This document shows, one piece after another, positions 1 to 5,781 of a stretch of 6,946 nt of DNA; the stretch's first letter is position 1, and each line of letters starts with the position of its first letter. Location of the stretch: positions 1 to 6,946 of the forward strand of contig JAGWRJ010000186.1 of the NCBI GenBank assembly GCA_028869725.1, given 5' to 3'. The notes under the pieces are model-generated. The model worked only from the letters and a program-made list of their open reading frames with translations. It made no database searches and was not told the DNA's origin. The translations under genes and the position numbers were made by a program. Source of the stretch: Alphaproteobacteria bacterium. Lineage in GTDB: Bacteria; Pseudomonadota; Alphaproteobacteria; Micropepsales; Micropepsaceae.

Positions 1-1932
1 CACGCCCATGTTGCCCGCCAGCGCCATCTCACTGATAGCCACAAGCAGACCGCCGTCGGCCACGTCGTGACAGCTGTCCACACGCCCCGTTTCGATCAGT
101 TCACGCACAAATGCGCCATGGCTGCGTTCAGCGTCCAGATCAACGGGCGGTGCAGCCCCCTCCTGACGCCCCTCAATCTCGCGCAGATAAAGCGACTGGC
201 CAAGATGTCCGCGCGTATGGCCGAGCAGAAGCAGGATGTCACCGCTGCGTTTGAACGCGATGCTGGCCATCCGGCTTACATTGGCAATGAGCCCGATCGT
301 ACCAATGGCCGGCGTCGGCAGAATTCCCTCACCATTGGTCTCGTTGTAGAGCGAGCAATTGCCCGAGACGATGGGACAGTCGAGGACGCGGCAGGCTTCG
401 GCGATGCCATCGATCGCCGCTACGATCTGCCACATAATTTCGGGCTTTTGCGGATTGCCGAAGTTGAGATTGTCGGTGGCTGCGAGGGGCCGGGCTCCCA
501 CCGCCGACAGATTGCGGCAGGCTTCCGCCACTGCCTGCTTGCCGCCCTCGAACGGATCGGCAAAACAGTACCGGGGCGTCACATCGGTCGACATCGCAAG
601 CCCCTTCTGGCTGCCATGCACGCGCACAACAGCCGCATCACCACCTGGCCGCTGCACCGTATCGTTCATCACCGTATGGTCATACTGTTCCCAGATCCAG
701 CGCCGTGCGCACAGGTCCGCTGAACCAATAAGGCGCAGCAGGCTCGCATCCAGCGCGCGCGCACGATCATAGCCGGGAACACCCGACTGGGGCGGACGGC
801 GCTGGAAGGGTCGCTCGTAAAGGGGCGCCTCATTGGAGAGCGCGCGCACCGGCAGATCGGCGACCACCTCGCCCTTGTGCCGGACTACAAGGCGGTCAGT
901 ATCGGTAGTGACGCCGATGACCGCAAAATCAAGCTCCCACTTCGCAAAGATGGCTTCGGCCTGCTTTTCACGCCCCGGCTTCAACACGGCGAGCATGCGC
1001 TCCTGACTCTCCGAGAGCATCATCTCATAGGCGCTCATTGCAGCTTCGCGCTGAGGCACCTTATCGAGATCGAGTTCGATGCCGGAGCCACCCTTATCCG
1101 CCATTTCGGCAGACGAAGACGTCAATCCCGCTGCACCCATATCCTGAATGGCAATGATCGCGTCGGTCGCCATCAATTCGAGACAGGCTTCGAGCAAGAG
1201 CTTTTCCGTAAACGGGTCACCAACCTGCACGGTGGGACGCTTTTCCTGCGCGTCTTCACTGAATTCAGCCGATGCCATCGTTGCGCCGTGAATGCCATCG
1301 CGCCCCGTCTTGGATCCGATATAGACGACCGGATTGCCGGATCCCTTGGCCGCCGACAGGAAGATCTTGTCCGTCCTGGCAAGCCCGACACACATCGCGT
1401 TGACCAGGATATTGCCGTTATAGGACGCGTGAAAATTAACCTCGCCCCCAACTGTCGGCACGCCCATGCAGTTGCCATATCCGCCGATGCCGGCGACCAC
1501 CCCGGACACAAGGTGACGTGTCTTGGGATGCTCGGGGGCCCCGAAGCGCAGTGCGTTCAGCATGGCGATCGGGCGTGCTCCCATGGTGAAGACATCGCGC
1601 ATGATACCGCCCACTCCAGTCGCAGCTCCCTGATAGGGCTCGATAAAGCTCGGGTGGTTGTGGCTCTCCATCTTGAACACAGCGGCATCGCCATCACCGA
1701 TGTCGACAACACCGGCATTTTCGCCCGGCCCCTGGATGACCCACGCGGCTTTGGTCGGCAGACGGCGCAGATGCACCCGAGTCGACTTGTAGGAGCAATG
1801 TTCCGACCACATGACGCTGAAAACGCCAAGCTCGACAAGATTGGGCGGACGCCCGAGCAGGTCGACGATCCGGCCATACTCCTCCGCGCTCAGGCCATGT
1901 TCGGCAACAAGTTCCGGTGTTATCGCACTCAC
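1..1932 (-). CDS. purL: Phosphoribosylformylglycinamidine synthase subunit PurL (partial, C-terminus off the left edge)
   Basis: Synthetase subunit of FGAM synthase (EC 6.3.5.3), which uses ATP and ammonia from PurQ to turn FGAR into FGAM in cytosolic de novo purine synthesis. I read 644 codons without a stop; small PurL proteins are roughly 740 aa, so about 100 residues are missing beyond the edge. Visible motifs: MWSEHCSYKS at about 41-50 with the catalytic-type His45, GPGENAG at 68-74, KMESHNHPS at 87-95 (ATP/Mg binding), GGYGNCMGVPTVGGE in the first AIRS half, DHTV at 418-421, STDVTPRYC at 448-456, SGN at 523-525, and HDVADGGL near the break. This is the small PurL type that needs separate PurS and PurQ, and both genes lie upstream. 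The start is GTG at 1932, with GAGGAA 8 nt upstream; an in-frame GTG at 1938 is too close to that site. The frame is intact and no key residue is missing. Confidence 0.97.
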   Translation of the reverse strand, partial: MSAITPELVAEHGLSAEEYGRIVDLLGRPPNLVELGVFSVMWSEHCSYKSTRVHLRRLPTKAAWVIQGPGENAGVVDIGDGDAAVFKMESHNHPSFIEPYQGAATGVGGIMRDVFTMGARPIAMLNALRFGAPEHPKTRHLVSGVVAGIGGYGNCMGVPTVGGEVNFHASYNGNILVNAMCVGLARTDKIFLSAAKGSGNPVVYIGSKTGRDGIHGATMASAEFSEDAQEKRPTVQVGDPFTEKLLLEACLELMATDAIIAIQDMGAAGLTSSSAEMADKGGSGIELDLDKVPQREAAMSAYEMMLSESQERMLAVLKPGREKQAEAIFAKWELDFAVIGVTTDTDRLVVRHKGEVVADLPVRALSNEAPLYERPFQRRPPQSGVPGYDRARALDASLLRLIGSADLCARRWIWEQYDHTVMNDTVQRPGGDAAVVRVHGSQKGLAMSTDVTPRYCFADPFEGGKQAVAEACRNLSAVGARPLAATDNLNFGNPQKPEIMWQIVAAIDGIAEACRVLDCPIVSGNCSLYNETNGEGILPTPAIGTIGLIANVSRMASIAFKRSGDILLLLGHTRGHLGQSLYLREIEGRQEGAAPPVDLDAERSHGAFVRELIETGRVDSCHDVADGGLLVAISEMALAGNMGV

Positions 1933-1940
1933 TGTCACAG

Positions 1941-1946
1941 TTCCTC
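1941..1946 (-). promoter_or_regulatory. Ribosome binding site of purL
   Basis: GAGGAA on the minus strand, 8 nt before the GTG at 1932. It decides the start, because the alternative in-frame GTG at 1938 would leave only 2 nt of spacing. Confidence 0.7.
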
Positions 1947-1958
1947 AGCGATCGGTAT

Positions 1959-1994
1959 GGGCCAAAGCCCGTCTTGCCTATCGGGCTGGTGCCC
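1959..1994 (-). other. Imperfect hairpin in the purQ-purL spacer
   Basis: Perfect 6-bp arms AGCCCG (1966-1971) and CGGGCT (1982-1987) around a 10-nt loop. A 3x3 internal loop follows, then outer arms GGGC (1959-1962) and GCCC (1991-1994). It lies in the 121-nt spacer between purQ and purL, ending about 12 nt before the purL ribosome binding site. There is no T-run, so it is not a standard terminator; it could affect mRNA stability or relative PurQ/PurL output. The function is inferred only. Confidence 0.3.
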
Positions 1995-2053
1995 TCAGAA
2001 AATGCCGCTCCAGCACTGGCCGGACGAACAGTCTTGGGGAGCCAGCACGGGCC

Positions 2054-2734
2054 TCATCCCAGCGTCTCGATCAGACTTTCAAACAGCGCCCGTCCATCCG
2101 TGCCACCGAGCAGCGGATCACATACCCGCTCTGGATGCGGCATCAATCCCAGGACATTGCGCTTTTCGGACAATATTCCGGCAATGTCCCGCACCGAGCC
2201 ATTGCAGTTGTGTCCGGGAGCATAGCGAAAGGCAACGCGACCTTCGCCTTCAAGCCGGTCCAGCGTTGCCGCATCGGCATAGTAGTTGCCGTCACCATGG
2301 GCCACCGGAAAACGCACCCGTTGCCCCGCAGTATATCTGCGCGTGAAGGCAGACTGGCTCTCGCTCACGACCAGATCGGTCATGTGGCACACGAACTTCA
2401 GTCCGGCATTGCGCATCAGGACACCAGGCAGGATATGGGTTTCCGTCAGCACCTGGAAGCCATTGCAGATCCCCAGAACGGCACCGCCTCTGTCGGCATG
2501 CGCCTTGACCGCTGCCATGATGCTGGAGTGCGCAGCCATAGCACCGGTGCGCAGATAGTCGCCGTAGGAAAAACCTCCTGGCAGTACGACAAGGTCGATT
2601 CCGGCTGGCAGTTCACTCTGCTGATGCCAGATCATCTGCGTTTTGTGACCGGTCAGCTCTTCCAGCGCGGTCGCCGCGTCGCGGTCGCAGTTGGAGGCAG
2701 GAAAGACGATGACGGCAGCTCTCATGGATTGCAC
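2054..2734 (-). CDS. purQ: Phosphoribosylformylglycinamidine synthase subunit PurQ (glutaminase)
   Basis: Class I glutamine amidotransferase subunit of FGAM synthase; it hydrolyses glutamine and channels ammonia to PurL. Numbered from the internal ATG at 2725: FPASNCDRD at 8-16 (most homologues have FPGSN), PGGFSYGDYLR at 49-59, nucleophile Cys87 in GICNGFQ, and the His197/Glu199 pair in MPHPER. The catalytic triad is complete. Length is about 223-226 aa, normal for stand-alone PurQ. The start is ambiguous. The usual family start (M-[RK]-AAVIVFP) would be ATG 2725, but the only good Shine-Dalgarno site (TAAGGG, 2741-2746) sits 6 nt before a GTG at 2734 and 15 nt before the ATG, so I chose GTG. 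A TTG at 2737 is also in frame. It lies 98-101 nt after purS. Confidence 0.97.
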   Translation of the reverse strand: MQSMRAAVIVFPASNCDRDAATALEELTGHKTQMIWHQQSELPAGIDLVVLPGGFSYGDYLRTGAMAAHSSIMAAVKAHADRGGAVLGICNGFQVLTETHILPGVLMRNAGLKFVCHMTDLVVSESQSAFTRRYTAGQRVRFPVAHGDGNYYADAATLDRLEGEGRVAFRYAPGHNCNGSVRDIAGILSEKRNVLGLMPHPERVCDPLLGGTDGRALFESLIETLG

Positions 2735-2740
2735 CAATCG

Positions 2741-2746
2741 CCCTTA
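2741..2746 (-). promoter_or_regulatory. Ribosome binding site of purQ
   Basis: TAAGGG on the minus strand. The spacing favours GTG 2734 (6 nt) over the conserved ATG at 2725 (15 nt). Confidence 0.5.
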
Positions 2747-2760
2747 AATCGGGACTTCCG

Positions 2761-2835
2761 CCCGCACCGGCAGGACCACTTCCTGGCCCTGCTGCGGGCA
2801 TTTAAACCTGTGAACCCAAAGCCCCGCACAGCGGG
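2761..2835 (-). other. Inverted repeats in the purS-purQ spacer
   Basis: Directly after the purS stop, CCCGC (2823-2827) and GCGGG (2831-2835) form a 5-bp stem with a 3-nt loop. Further on, CCCGC (2761-2765) and GCGGG (2794-2798) flank an inner stem CAGGA (2771-2775)/TCCTG (2781-2785). Neither is followed by a T-run, so a complete terminator inside the operon is unlikely. They may be mRNA-stabilising structures or chance in GC-rich DNA. The spacer contains no open frame worth calling. Confidence 0.3.
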
Positions 2836-3090
2836 TCAGACTTTAAGTTCGATTTCGTATTTTTCGATCACGGTATTGGCGAGCAACTGCTCGCACATAT
2901 CCTTGACGGCAGCCCGAGCCCTCGCGGCGTCGGTTTCGGCCAGCTCAAGATCGATGACCTTGCCCTGGCGAACCTCGCTGACGCCGCTAAAGCCAAGCCC
3001 CTGAAGAGCATGGCCTATAGCTTTGCCCTGAGGGTCAAGGACACCATTCTTCAAGGTTACGAAAACGCGCGCTTTCATCACGGTGCTCAT
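2836..3090 (-). CDS. purS: Phosphoribosylformylglycinamidine synthase subunit PurS
   Basis: Small structural subunit of the three-part FGAM synthase; in the family, a PurS dimer bridges PurL and PurQ and helps ammonia transfer. It has 84 aa, the usual size. The family signature reads KARVFVTLKNGVLDPQGKAI at residues 6-25, followed by GLGFSGVSEVRQGKVIDLEL. The ATG at 3090 overlaps the purC stop as ATGA, indicating translational coupling. No well-placed Shine-Dalgarno site is visible, which agrees with coupling. An in-frame ATG at 3078 would give the commonly annotated M-KARV start and cannot be excluded. Confidence 0.97.
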   Translation of the reverse strand: MSTVMKARVFVTLKNGVLDPQGKAIGHALQGLGFSGVSEVRQGKVIDLELAETDAARARAAVKDMCEQLLANTVIEKYEIELKV

Positions 3091-3851
3091 TTGACGAGGA
3101 CTGGACCCTTAGCCTCTCCTTGCATCGATTCGGGCATAATTCCCAGCCGGCGTGCCACTTCGGAATAGGCTTCGACAACTCCGCCCATATCGCGGCGAAA
3201 GCGGTCTTTGTCCATCTTTTCGTTCGAGTTGACATCCCACAGACGGCAGGAATCCGGGCTGATCTCATCGGCGAGCACGATTCGCATATAGTCGTTCTCC
3301 CACAGACGGCCGAATTCGACCTTGAAATCGACCAGCTTGATGCCGGCGCCGAGAAAAAGGCCCGAAAGAAAATCATTGATACGGATTGTCAGGTTGACGA
3401 TATCGTCCAGATCCTGCGGGCTCGCCCAGCCAAAGGCGGTGATGTGCTCCTCGGATACCCAGGGATCATGGAGCTGATCGCTCTTGTAGTAGTATTCGAT
3501 GATGGATCGCGGCAGCGGCGTGCCTTCCTCGATCCCAAGCCGTTTGGACATCGAGCCGGCAGCAACATTGCGCACGACGACCTCAAGCGGAATGATCTCG
3601 ACTTCCTTGACCAGCTGCTCGCGCATGTTCAGCCGCCGCACGAAGTGGGTCGGCACGCCGATCGCGTTGAGCTGGGTCATCAGATATTCGCTGATACGGT
3701 TGTTGAGCACTCCCTTGCCATCCAGAGTCGCCTTTTTGGTGGCATCAAAAGCGGTCGTGTCGTCCTTAAAGTACTGAATCAGGGTCCCTGGCTCAGGCCC
3801 TTCGTAAAGGATCTTGGCCTTGCCCTCATAGATCATGCGGCGACGTTTCAT
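3087..3851 (-). CDS. purC: Phosphoribosylaminoimidazole-succinocarboxamide synthase (SAICAR synthetase)
   Basis: Cytosolic enzyme (EC 6.3.2.6) that joins CAIR and L-aspartate with ATP to make SAICAR. It has 254 aa, the normal size of the single-domain bacterial form. Motifs: YEGKAKILYEG at 8-18 (nucleotide-binding start), FKDDTTAFD at 28-36, the first family signature IPLEVVVRNVAAGS at 87-100, and the second, LVDFKVEFGR, at 173-182. DEISPDSCRLWD follows. The start is ATG 3851: AGGA (3860-3863) lies 8 nt upstream. The frame stays open upstream to 4181, but that part has no family similarity, and ATG 3836 has no ribosome binding site. It is the first gene of the purine operon and overlaps purS by 4 nt. 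Confidence 0.98.
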   Translation of the reverse strand: MKRRRMIYEGKAKILYEGPEPGTLIQYFKDDTTAFDATKKATLDGKGVLNNRISEYLMTQLNAIGVPTHFVRRLNMREQLVKEVEIIPLEVVVRNVAAGSMSKRLGIEEGTPLPRSIIEYYYKSDQLHDPWVSEEHITAFGWASPQDLDDIVNLTIRINDFLSGLFLGAGIKLVDFKVEFGRLWENDYMRIVLADEISPDSCRLWDVNSNEKMDKDRFRRDMGGVVEAYSEVARRLGIMPESMQGEAKGPVLVK

Positions 3852-3859
3852 GCGAGGTG

Positions 3860-3863
3860 TCCT
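3860..3863 (-). promoter_or_regulatory. Ribosome binding site of purC
   Basis: AGGA on the minus strand, 8 nt before ATG 3851. It supports this start over longer in-frame extensions and over ATG 3836. Confidence 0.6.
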
Positions 3864-3893
3864 GATGGGGCCGCTGGGGCCCAAAACACGAGA

Positions 3894-3910
3894 CGGGGCA
3901 TTGCGCCCCG
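3894..3910 (-). other. Hairpin in the purC leader
   Basis: Perfect 6-bp stem: CGGGGC (3894-3899) and GCCCCG (3905-3910), with a 5-nt loop. Read on the minus strand it is followed about 7 nt later by TTTT, and it would lie just after the start of a transcript from the candidate promoter at 3921-3950. It may be an attenuator-like or stability element. I see no conserved riboswitch core around it. Confidence 0.3.
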
Positions 3911-3920
3911 CCGGGCGGGC

Positions 3921-3950
3921 AATGTAGCGGATTGGCGCCGGGCTCGGCAA
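3921..3950 (-). promoter_or_regulatory. Candidate sigma-70-type promoter of the purC operon
   Basis: On the minus strand: -35-like TTGCCG (3945-3950) and -10-like TACATT (3921-3926), 18 nt apart, each matching 4 of 6 consensus bases. The start point would be near 3914, giving a leader of about 60 nt that contains the 3894-3910 hairpin. Based on motif match and position only. Confidence 0.35.
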
Positions 3951-3966
3951 CGCCCGAGGGCAGGAA

Positions 3967-3991
3967 GGAAGACAACGGGCCCACGTCTTCC
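3967..3991. promoter_or_regulatory. Inverted repeat in the purC/zeta divergent spacer
   Basis: Perfect 7-bp arms GGAAGAC (3967-3973) and GTCTTCC (3985-3991), separated by 11 nt that contain the palindrome GGGCCC. The centre is about 30 bp upstream of the candidate purC -35 and about 100 bp upstream of the zeta gene. Position and symmetry suit a dimeric regulator's site shared by the divergent genes. No known operator is recognised. Confidence 0.3.
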
Positions 3992-4076
3992 AGACCAGGC
4001 AGATCTTCAGGCCGGCGCGCCAATGCGCTAAAGCAAGTGGAGCCAAGGCCTCGCCACAGAAGGCAGGGCAGCTGTC

Positions 4077-4081
4077 AGGAG
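4077..4081 (+). promoter_or_regulatory. Ribosome binding site of the zeta-subunit gene
   Basis: AGGAG, 5 nt before ATG 4087 and only 2 nt before the in-frame GTG 4084, so it favours the ATG. Confidence 0.65.
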
Positions 4082-4086
4082 TTGTG

Positions 4087-4413
4087 ATGAACAGTGGTTT
4101 TGACGAGCGCCGCCGGGCGCTGGAGGAAAAGTGGGCCCACGACGAGGAGTTGCGCTTCAAGGTGCACGTCCGGCGGGCCAAGCTGATGGGCCTGTGGGCG
4201 GCTGGTGAAATGGCCCTGAGCGCCGCGGAGGCCGAGGCCTATGCCAAAACACTCGTTGCCCTGGACATGTCACAGGGCGGGGACGAGGACGTGGTGCAGA
4301 AAGTCCGCACCGATCTGGCCGCCAAATCCGTTGTCCGCAGCGAGCACCTCCTGCGTACCAAGATGGCCGAGCTGCTGGAAACCGCCAAAGAACAGGTCAT
4401 GACCGAAGGCTGA
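4087..4413 (+). CDS. ATPase inhibitor zeta subunit (DUF1476 family)
   Basis: A 108-aa protein of the DUF1476/PF07345 family, known in Paracoccus denitrificans as the zeta subunit, which binds F1 and blocks ATP hydrolysis by the F1Fo-ATPase. The family pattern is clear: FDERRRALEEKWAHDEELRF near residues 5-24, ARRxKLxGLWAAG-like VRRAKLMGLWAAGE after it, an AEAYAKTLV helix, then GGDEDVVQKVRTDL. The N-terminal charged segment corresponds to the inhibitory region in the family. It is soluble, with no signal or membrane segment. The start is ATG 4087, with AGGAG (4077-4081) 5 nt upstream; a GTG at 4084 is in frame but too close to that site. It is divergent from purC, and small alphaproteobacterial genes of this family are often found near pur genes. 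No clear promoter is seen in front of it. Confidence 0.93.
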   Translation: MNSGFDERRRALEEKWAHDEELRFKVHVRRAKLMGLWAAGEMALSAAEAEAYAKTLVALDMSQGGDEDVVQKVRTDLAAKSVVRSEHLLRTKMAELLETAKEQVMTEG

Positions 4414-4416
4414 GGG

Positions 4417-4429
4417 GAGCCCAAGGCTC
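4417..4429 (+). terminator. Weak terminator-like hairpin after the zeta-subunit gene
   Basis: GAGCC (4417-4421) and GGCTC (4425-4429) with a 3-nt loop, 4 nt after the stop codon. It is followed by GCTTCATC with no T-run, so intrinsic termination is doubtful. Confidence 0.3.
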
Positions 4430-4605
4430 GCTTCATCCGAGGGAACCAGGGTCACGACGGGAGCCGGGATTGTGCACCGCTGCCTCCAACCCTGCCCTAT
4501 GCGTGCCAGCTCGGTCACCTCTACCGCAGTGGAACCCAACTGGCTGCGGCCTTGAGGCACGCGGCCAACAGATCGGCCAGGACCGGTTGCCGCCGCACGG
4601 TCGGC

Positions 4606-4636
4606 CGCGGCTCACCGTCGCAGTCGGTGAGACGCG
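4606..4636. terminator. Long hairpin, possible bidirectional terminator
   Basis: Eleven base pairs with a single 1x1 mismatch and a 7-nt loop (4618-4624). It lies between two convergent genes. On the plus strand TTTT occurs 12 nt after the stem; on the minus strand no T-run follows. It is the strongest fold I see in the gap, but it is not canonical. Confidence 0.35.
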
Positions 4637-4721
4637 CTCCCGTCCGCGTTTTACGATGACGACAAAGCATCCGTTACACATGCCGCTGGCAGGCGGACTT
4701 CATTCCTGCCTCGGACCCTGC

Positions 4722-5447
4722 TCAGCTACCCAGGGGAAGGGACACGACATCCGTAAAGTGGCCATAGGCCGAGAATTCGACATCGAAGCGCAGGATCGAA
4801 CGGTCCAATAGCAGGACGAGCGGTACGCGCCAGGTGACGGTATGACCGTTCCAGAAATTTCCTCGTATCGTCGGAACAATGCGATATCTGTCCAGCTTCA
4901 GTGGATTGGCGCGTAGCACGGAGCCCGGCAGCGTGACCGAGAACACATAAACATCCTTCTGGAACCGGCCCACCATGCCCGGCGCGACGCTCGAACTGCT
5001 TTGTCCCGTCATCGCCAGAATCATCCTGCGGGCATTGGCAAGCAGAAGTGTCTGGCGCAGTTGCACATGTGCCGGACCAAGACCAAAGAAGGAATGGCCG
5101 AGCACGCGCAGCGATATCGTCTCGTCAGGCAGTTTCAGCTTATCCAGGCCGGTAAAGCGCACGCGCGTGGTCTGACGCACCTGTCCATGCATTCGATCAA
5201 CAAAGATCTCCGCTGACGGCAGGCCGGACATCCGCAACGGCTTTTCCGCAAGCGCCTCCCCGACCAGACCTTGGGCTGTGACTGACACCGCGTAACTGCC
5301 ACCGCCATCACGATTGACCTGCAGGCTTTGGTGTATGTCGAAACAACCGCCGAGGCTGAGGGCGAGACTGACGCATGTTACGATGCGCCATATGGCAGCA
5401 AGGTGCAGGGGCAATCGCACTGCCGACCTGTCTTTGGTGGCTGTCAT
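4722..5447 (-). CDS. Lipoprotein with LppM/DUF3153-like N-terminal region
   Basis: Predicted 241-aa exported lipoprotein. A charged N-terminus (MTATKDRSAVR) is followed by a hydrophobic stretch (about 16-34) and a lipobox LGGC with Cys35, so the mature protein should be lipidated. The mature start, FDIHQSLQVNRDGGGSYAV, has the 'beta strand, then N-x-DG-G-S/T' pattern seen in LppM and DUF3153 lipoproteins; this is a resemblance by eye, not a search result. The rest is beta-rich with alternating hydrophobic residues, and there is no second membrane segment, unlike many LppM proteins. No catalytic motif is seen. The ATG overlaps the stop of the upstream GH92-like gene as ATGA and has no good Shine-Dalgarno site, so it is probably translated by coupling. 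The frame is open upstream to 5735, but that part overlaps the other gene and has no signal sequence. Function unknown. Confidence 0.75.
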   Translation of the reverse strand: MTATKDRSAVRLPLHLAAIWRIVTCVSLALSLGGCFDIHQSLQVNRDGGGSYAVSVTAQGLVGEALAEKPLRMSGLPSAEIFVDRMHGQVRQTTRVRFTGLDKLKLPDETISLRVLGHSFFGLGPAHVQLRQTLLLANARRMILAMTGQSSSSVAPGMVGRFQKDVYVFSVTLPGSVLRANPLKLDRYRIVPTIRGNFWNGHTVTWRVPLVLLLDRSILRFDVEFSAYGHFTDVVSLPLGS

Positions 5448-5761
5448 GGCTGCACGCTTCGTGGCGAGAAGGACGGCGGAGGTGCGGCGCGTCCCCAGCG
5501 GACATCCGGTCTGTGCGCCAGCACAAAATCCAGCGTCCCGCCCCGGCGTGCGTGTGCGCCCTTGACTGGCACTTCCTCTGGGCTGAACGCCACCATGCCA
5601 AATGGCGGGGTGGCCCCTGGATAGATGTTGCCGCCATTGGCTGTACCGATAAAGGGATTGACCAGCTGTACCGGATCTTCGGCAGACGCAACCTGCGCCC
5701 CGGCTGCACTTAAAAGCACAACCAGAGGCAGCCAACCAAGGTGCGTCCGGACGGATCGCAT
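5444..5761 (-). CDS. Short secreted protein carrying only the N-terminus of a GH92 alpha-mannosidase (likely remnant)
   Basis: 105 aa. Residues 1-27 are a typical Sec signal peptide (charged MRSVRTH, hydrophobic core, ASA cleavage site before Glu28). Residues 31-63 match the opening of GH92 exo-alpha-mannosidases: LVNPFIGTANGGN, then YPGATPPFGMVAFSPEE. GH92 enzymes are usually 700 aa or more, and their catalytic acids lie far downstream, so this protein cannot be an active mannosidase. After about residue 64 the similarity stops and the tail (VPVKGAHARRGGTLDF onward) is arginine- and proline-rich and unrecognised. I infer an internal deletion or recombination that joined the 5' end of a GH92 gene to other DNA. 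The start is well supported: GAAGGG (5769-5774) lies 7 nt before ATG 5761. It may still be expressed, serving mainly to lead translation into the lipoprotein gene. Confidence 0.7.
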   Translation of the reverse strand: MRSVRTHLGWLPLVVLLSAAGAQVASAEDPVQLVNPFIGTANGGNIYPGATPPFGMVAFSPEEVPVKGAHARRGGTLDFVLAHRPDVRWGRAAPPPSFSPRSVQP

Positions 5762-5768
5762 GATCTGA

Positions 5769-5774
5769 CCCTTC
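5769..5774 (-). promoter_or_regulatory. Ribosome binding site of the GH92-like gene
   Basis: GAAGGG on the minus strand, 7 nt before ATG 5761. It shows that the translation start of the truncated gene is preserved. Confidence 0.7.
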
Positions 5775-5781
5775 AATCTGC

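Larger units (their letters stand above)
4414..4721. other. Convergent noncoding gap with stable stem-loops
   Basis: 308 bp between the 3' ends of the zeta-subunit gene and the lipoprotein gene. I find no recognisable protein or tRNA. It holds at least three stems besides the one at 4417: CCGCAG (4524-4529)/CTGCGG (4544-4549); CGGCC-(ag)-GACCG (4574-4585) with CGGTC-GGCCG (4598-4607), 10 bp with a 2-nt bulge; and CTCACCG (4611-4617)/CGGTGAG (4625-4631), extended past one mismatch by CGCG/CGCG (4606-4609, 4633-4636). TTTT follows at 4649-4652 on the plus strand. It may be a two-way termination region, an untranslated RNA, or a decayed sequence. Confidence 0.5.

Noticed and set aside
877..2346. 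Long plus-strand open frame (489 codons) opposite purL and purQ
   Set aside because: It lies antisense to two clearly conserved genes, crosses their boundary, has no recognisable motif and is rich in His, Arg and Pro as expected from the opposite strand of GC-biased codons.
3852..3950. Purine riboswitch upstream of purC
   Set aside because: No conserved purine-aptamer core or three-way junction is visible; there is only a simple hairpin.
3852..4181. N-terminal extension of purC to 4181
   Set aside because: The extra 110 residues have no family similarity, cross the promoter region and overlap the zeta-subunit gene; a ribosome binding site supports ATG 3851.
4521..4670. Small minus-strand frame of 49 codons in the convergent gap, Arg-rich
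   Set aside because: No ribosome binding site, no recognisable motif, and it lies in DNA dominated by inverted repeats.
4470..4811. Plus-strand frame of 113 codons
   Set aside because: It runs into the 3' end of the lipoprotein gene on the other strand and has low-complexity composition with no motif.
5448..5735. Upstream extension of the lipoprotein frame
   Set aside because: It would overlap the GH92-like gene entirely and bury the signal peptide and lipobox inside the protein.
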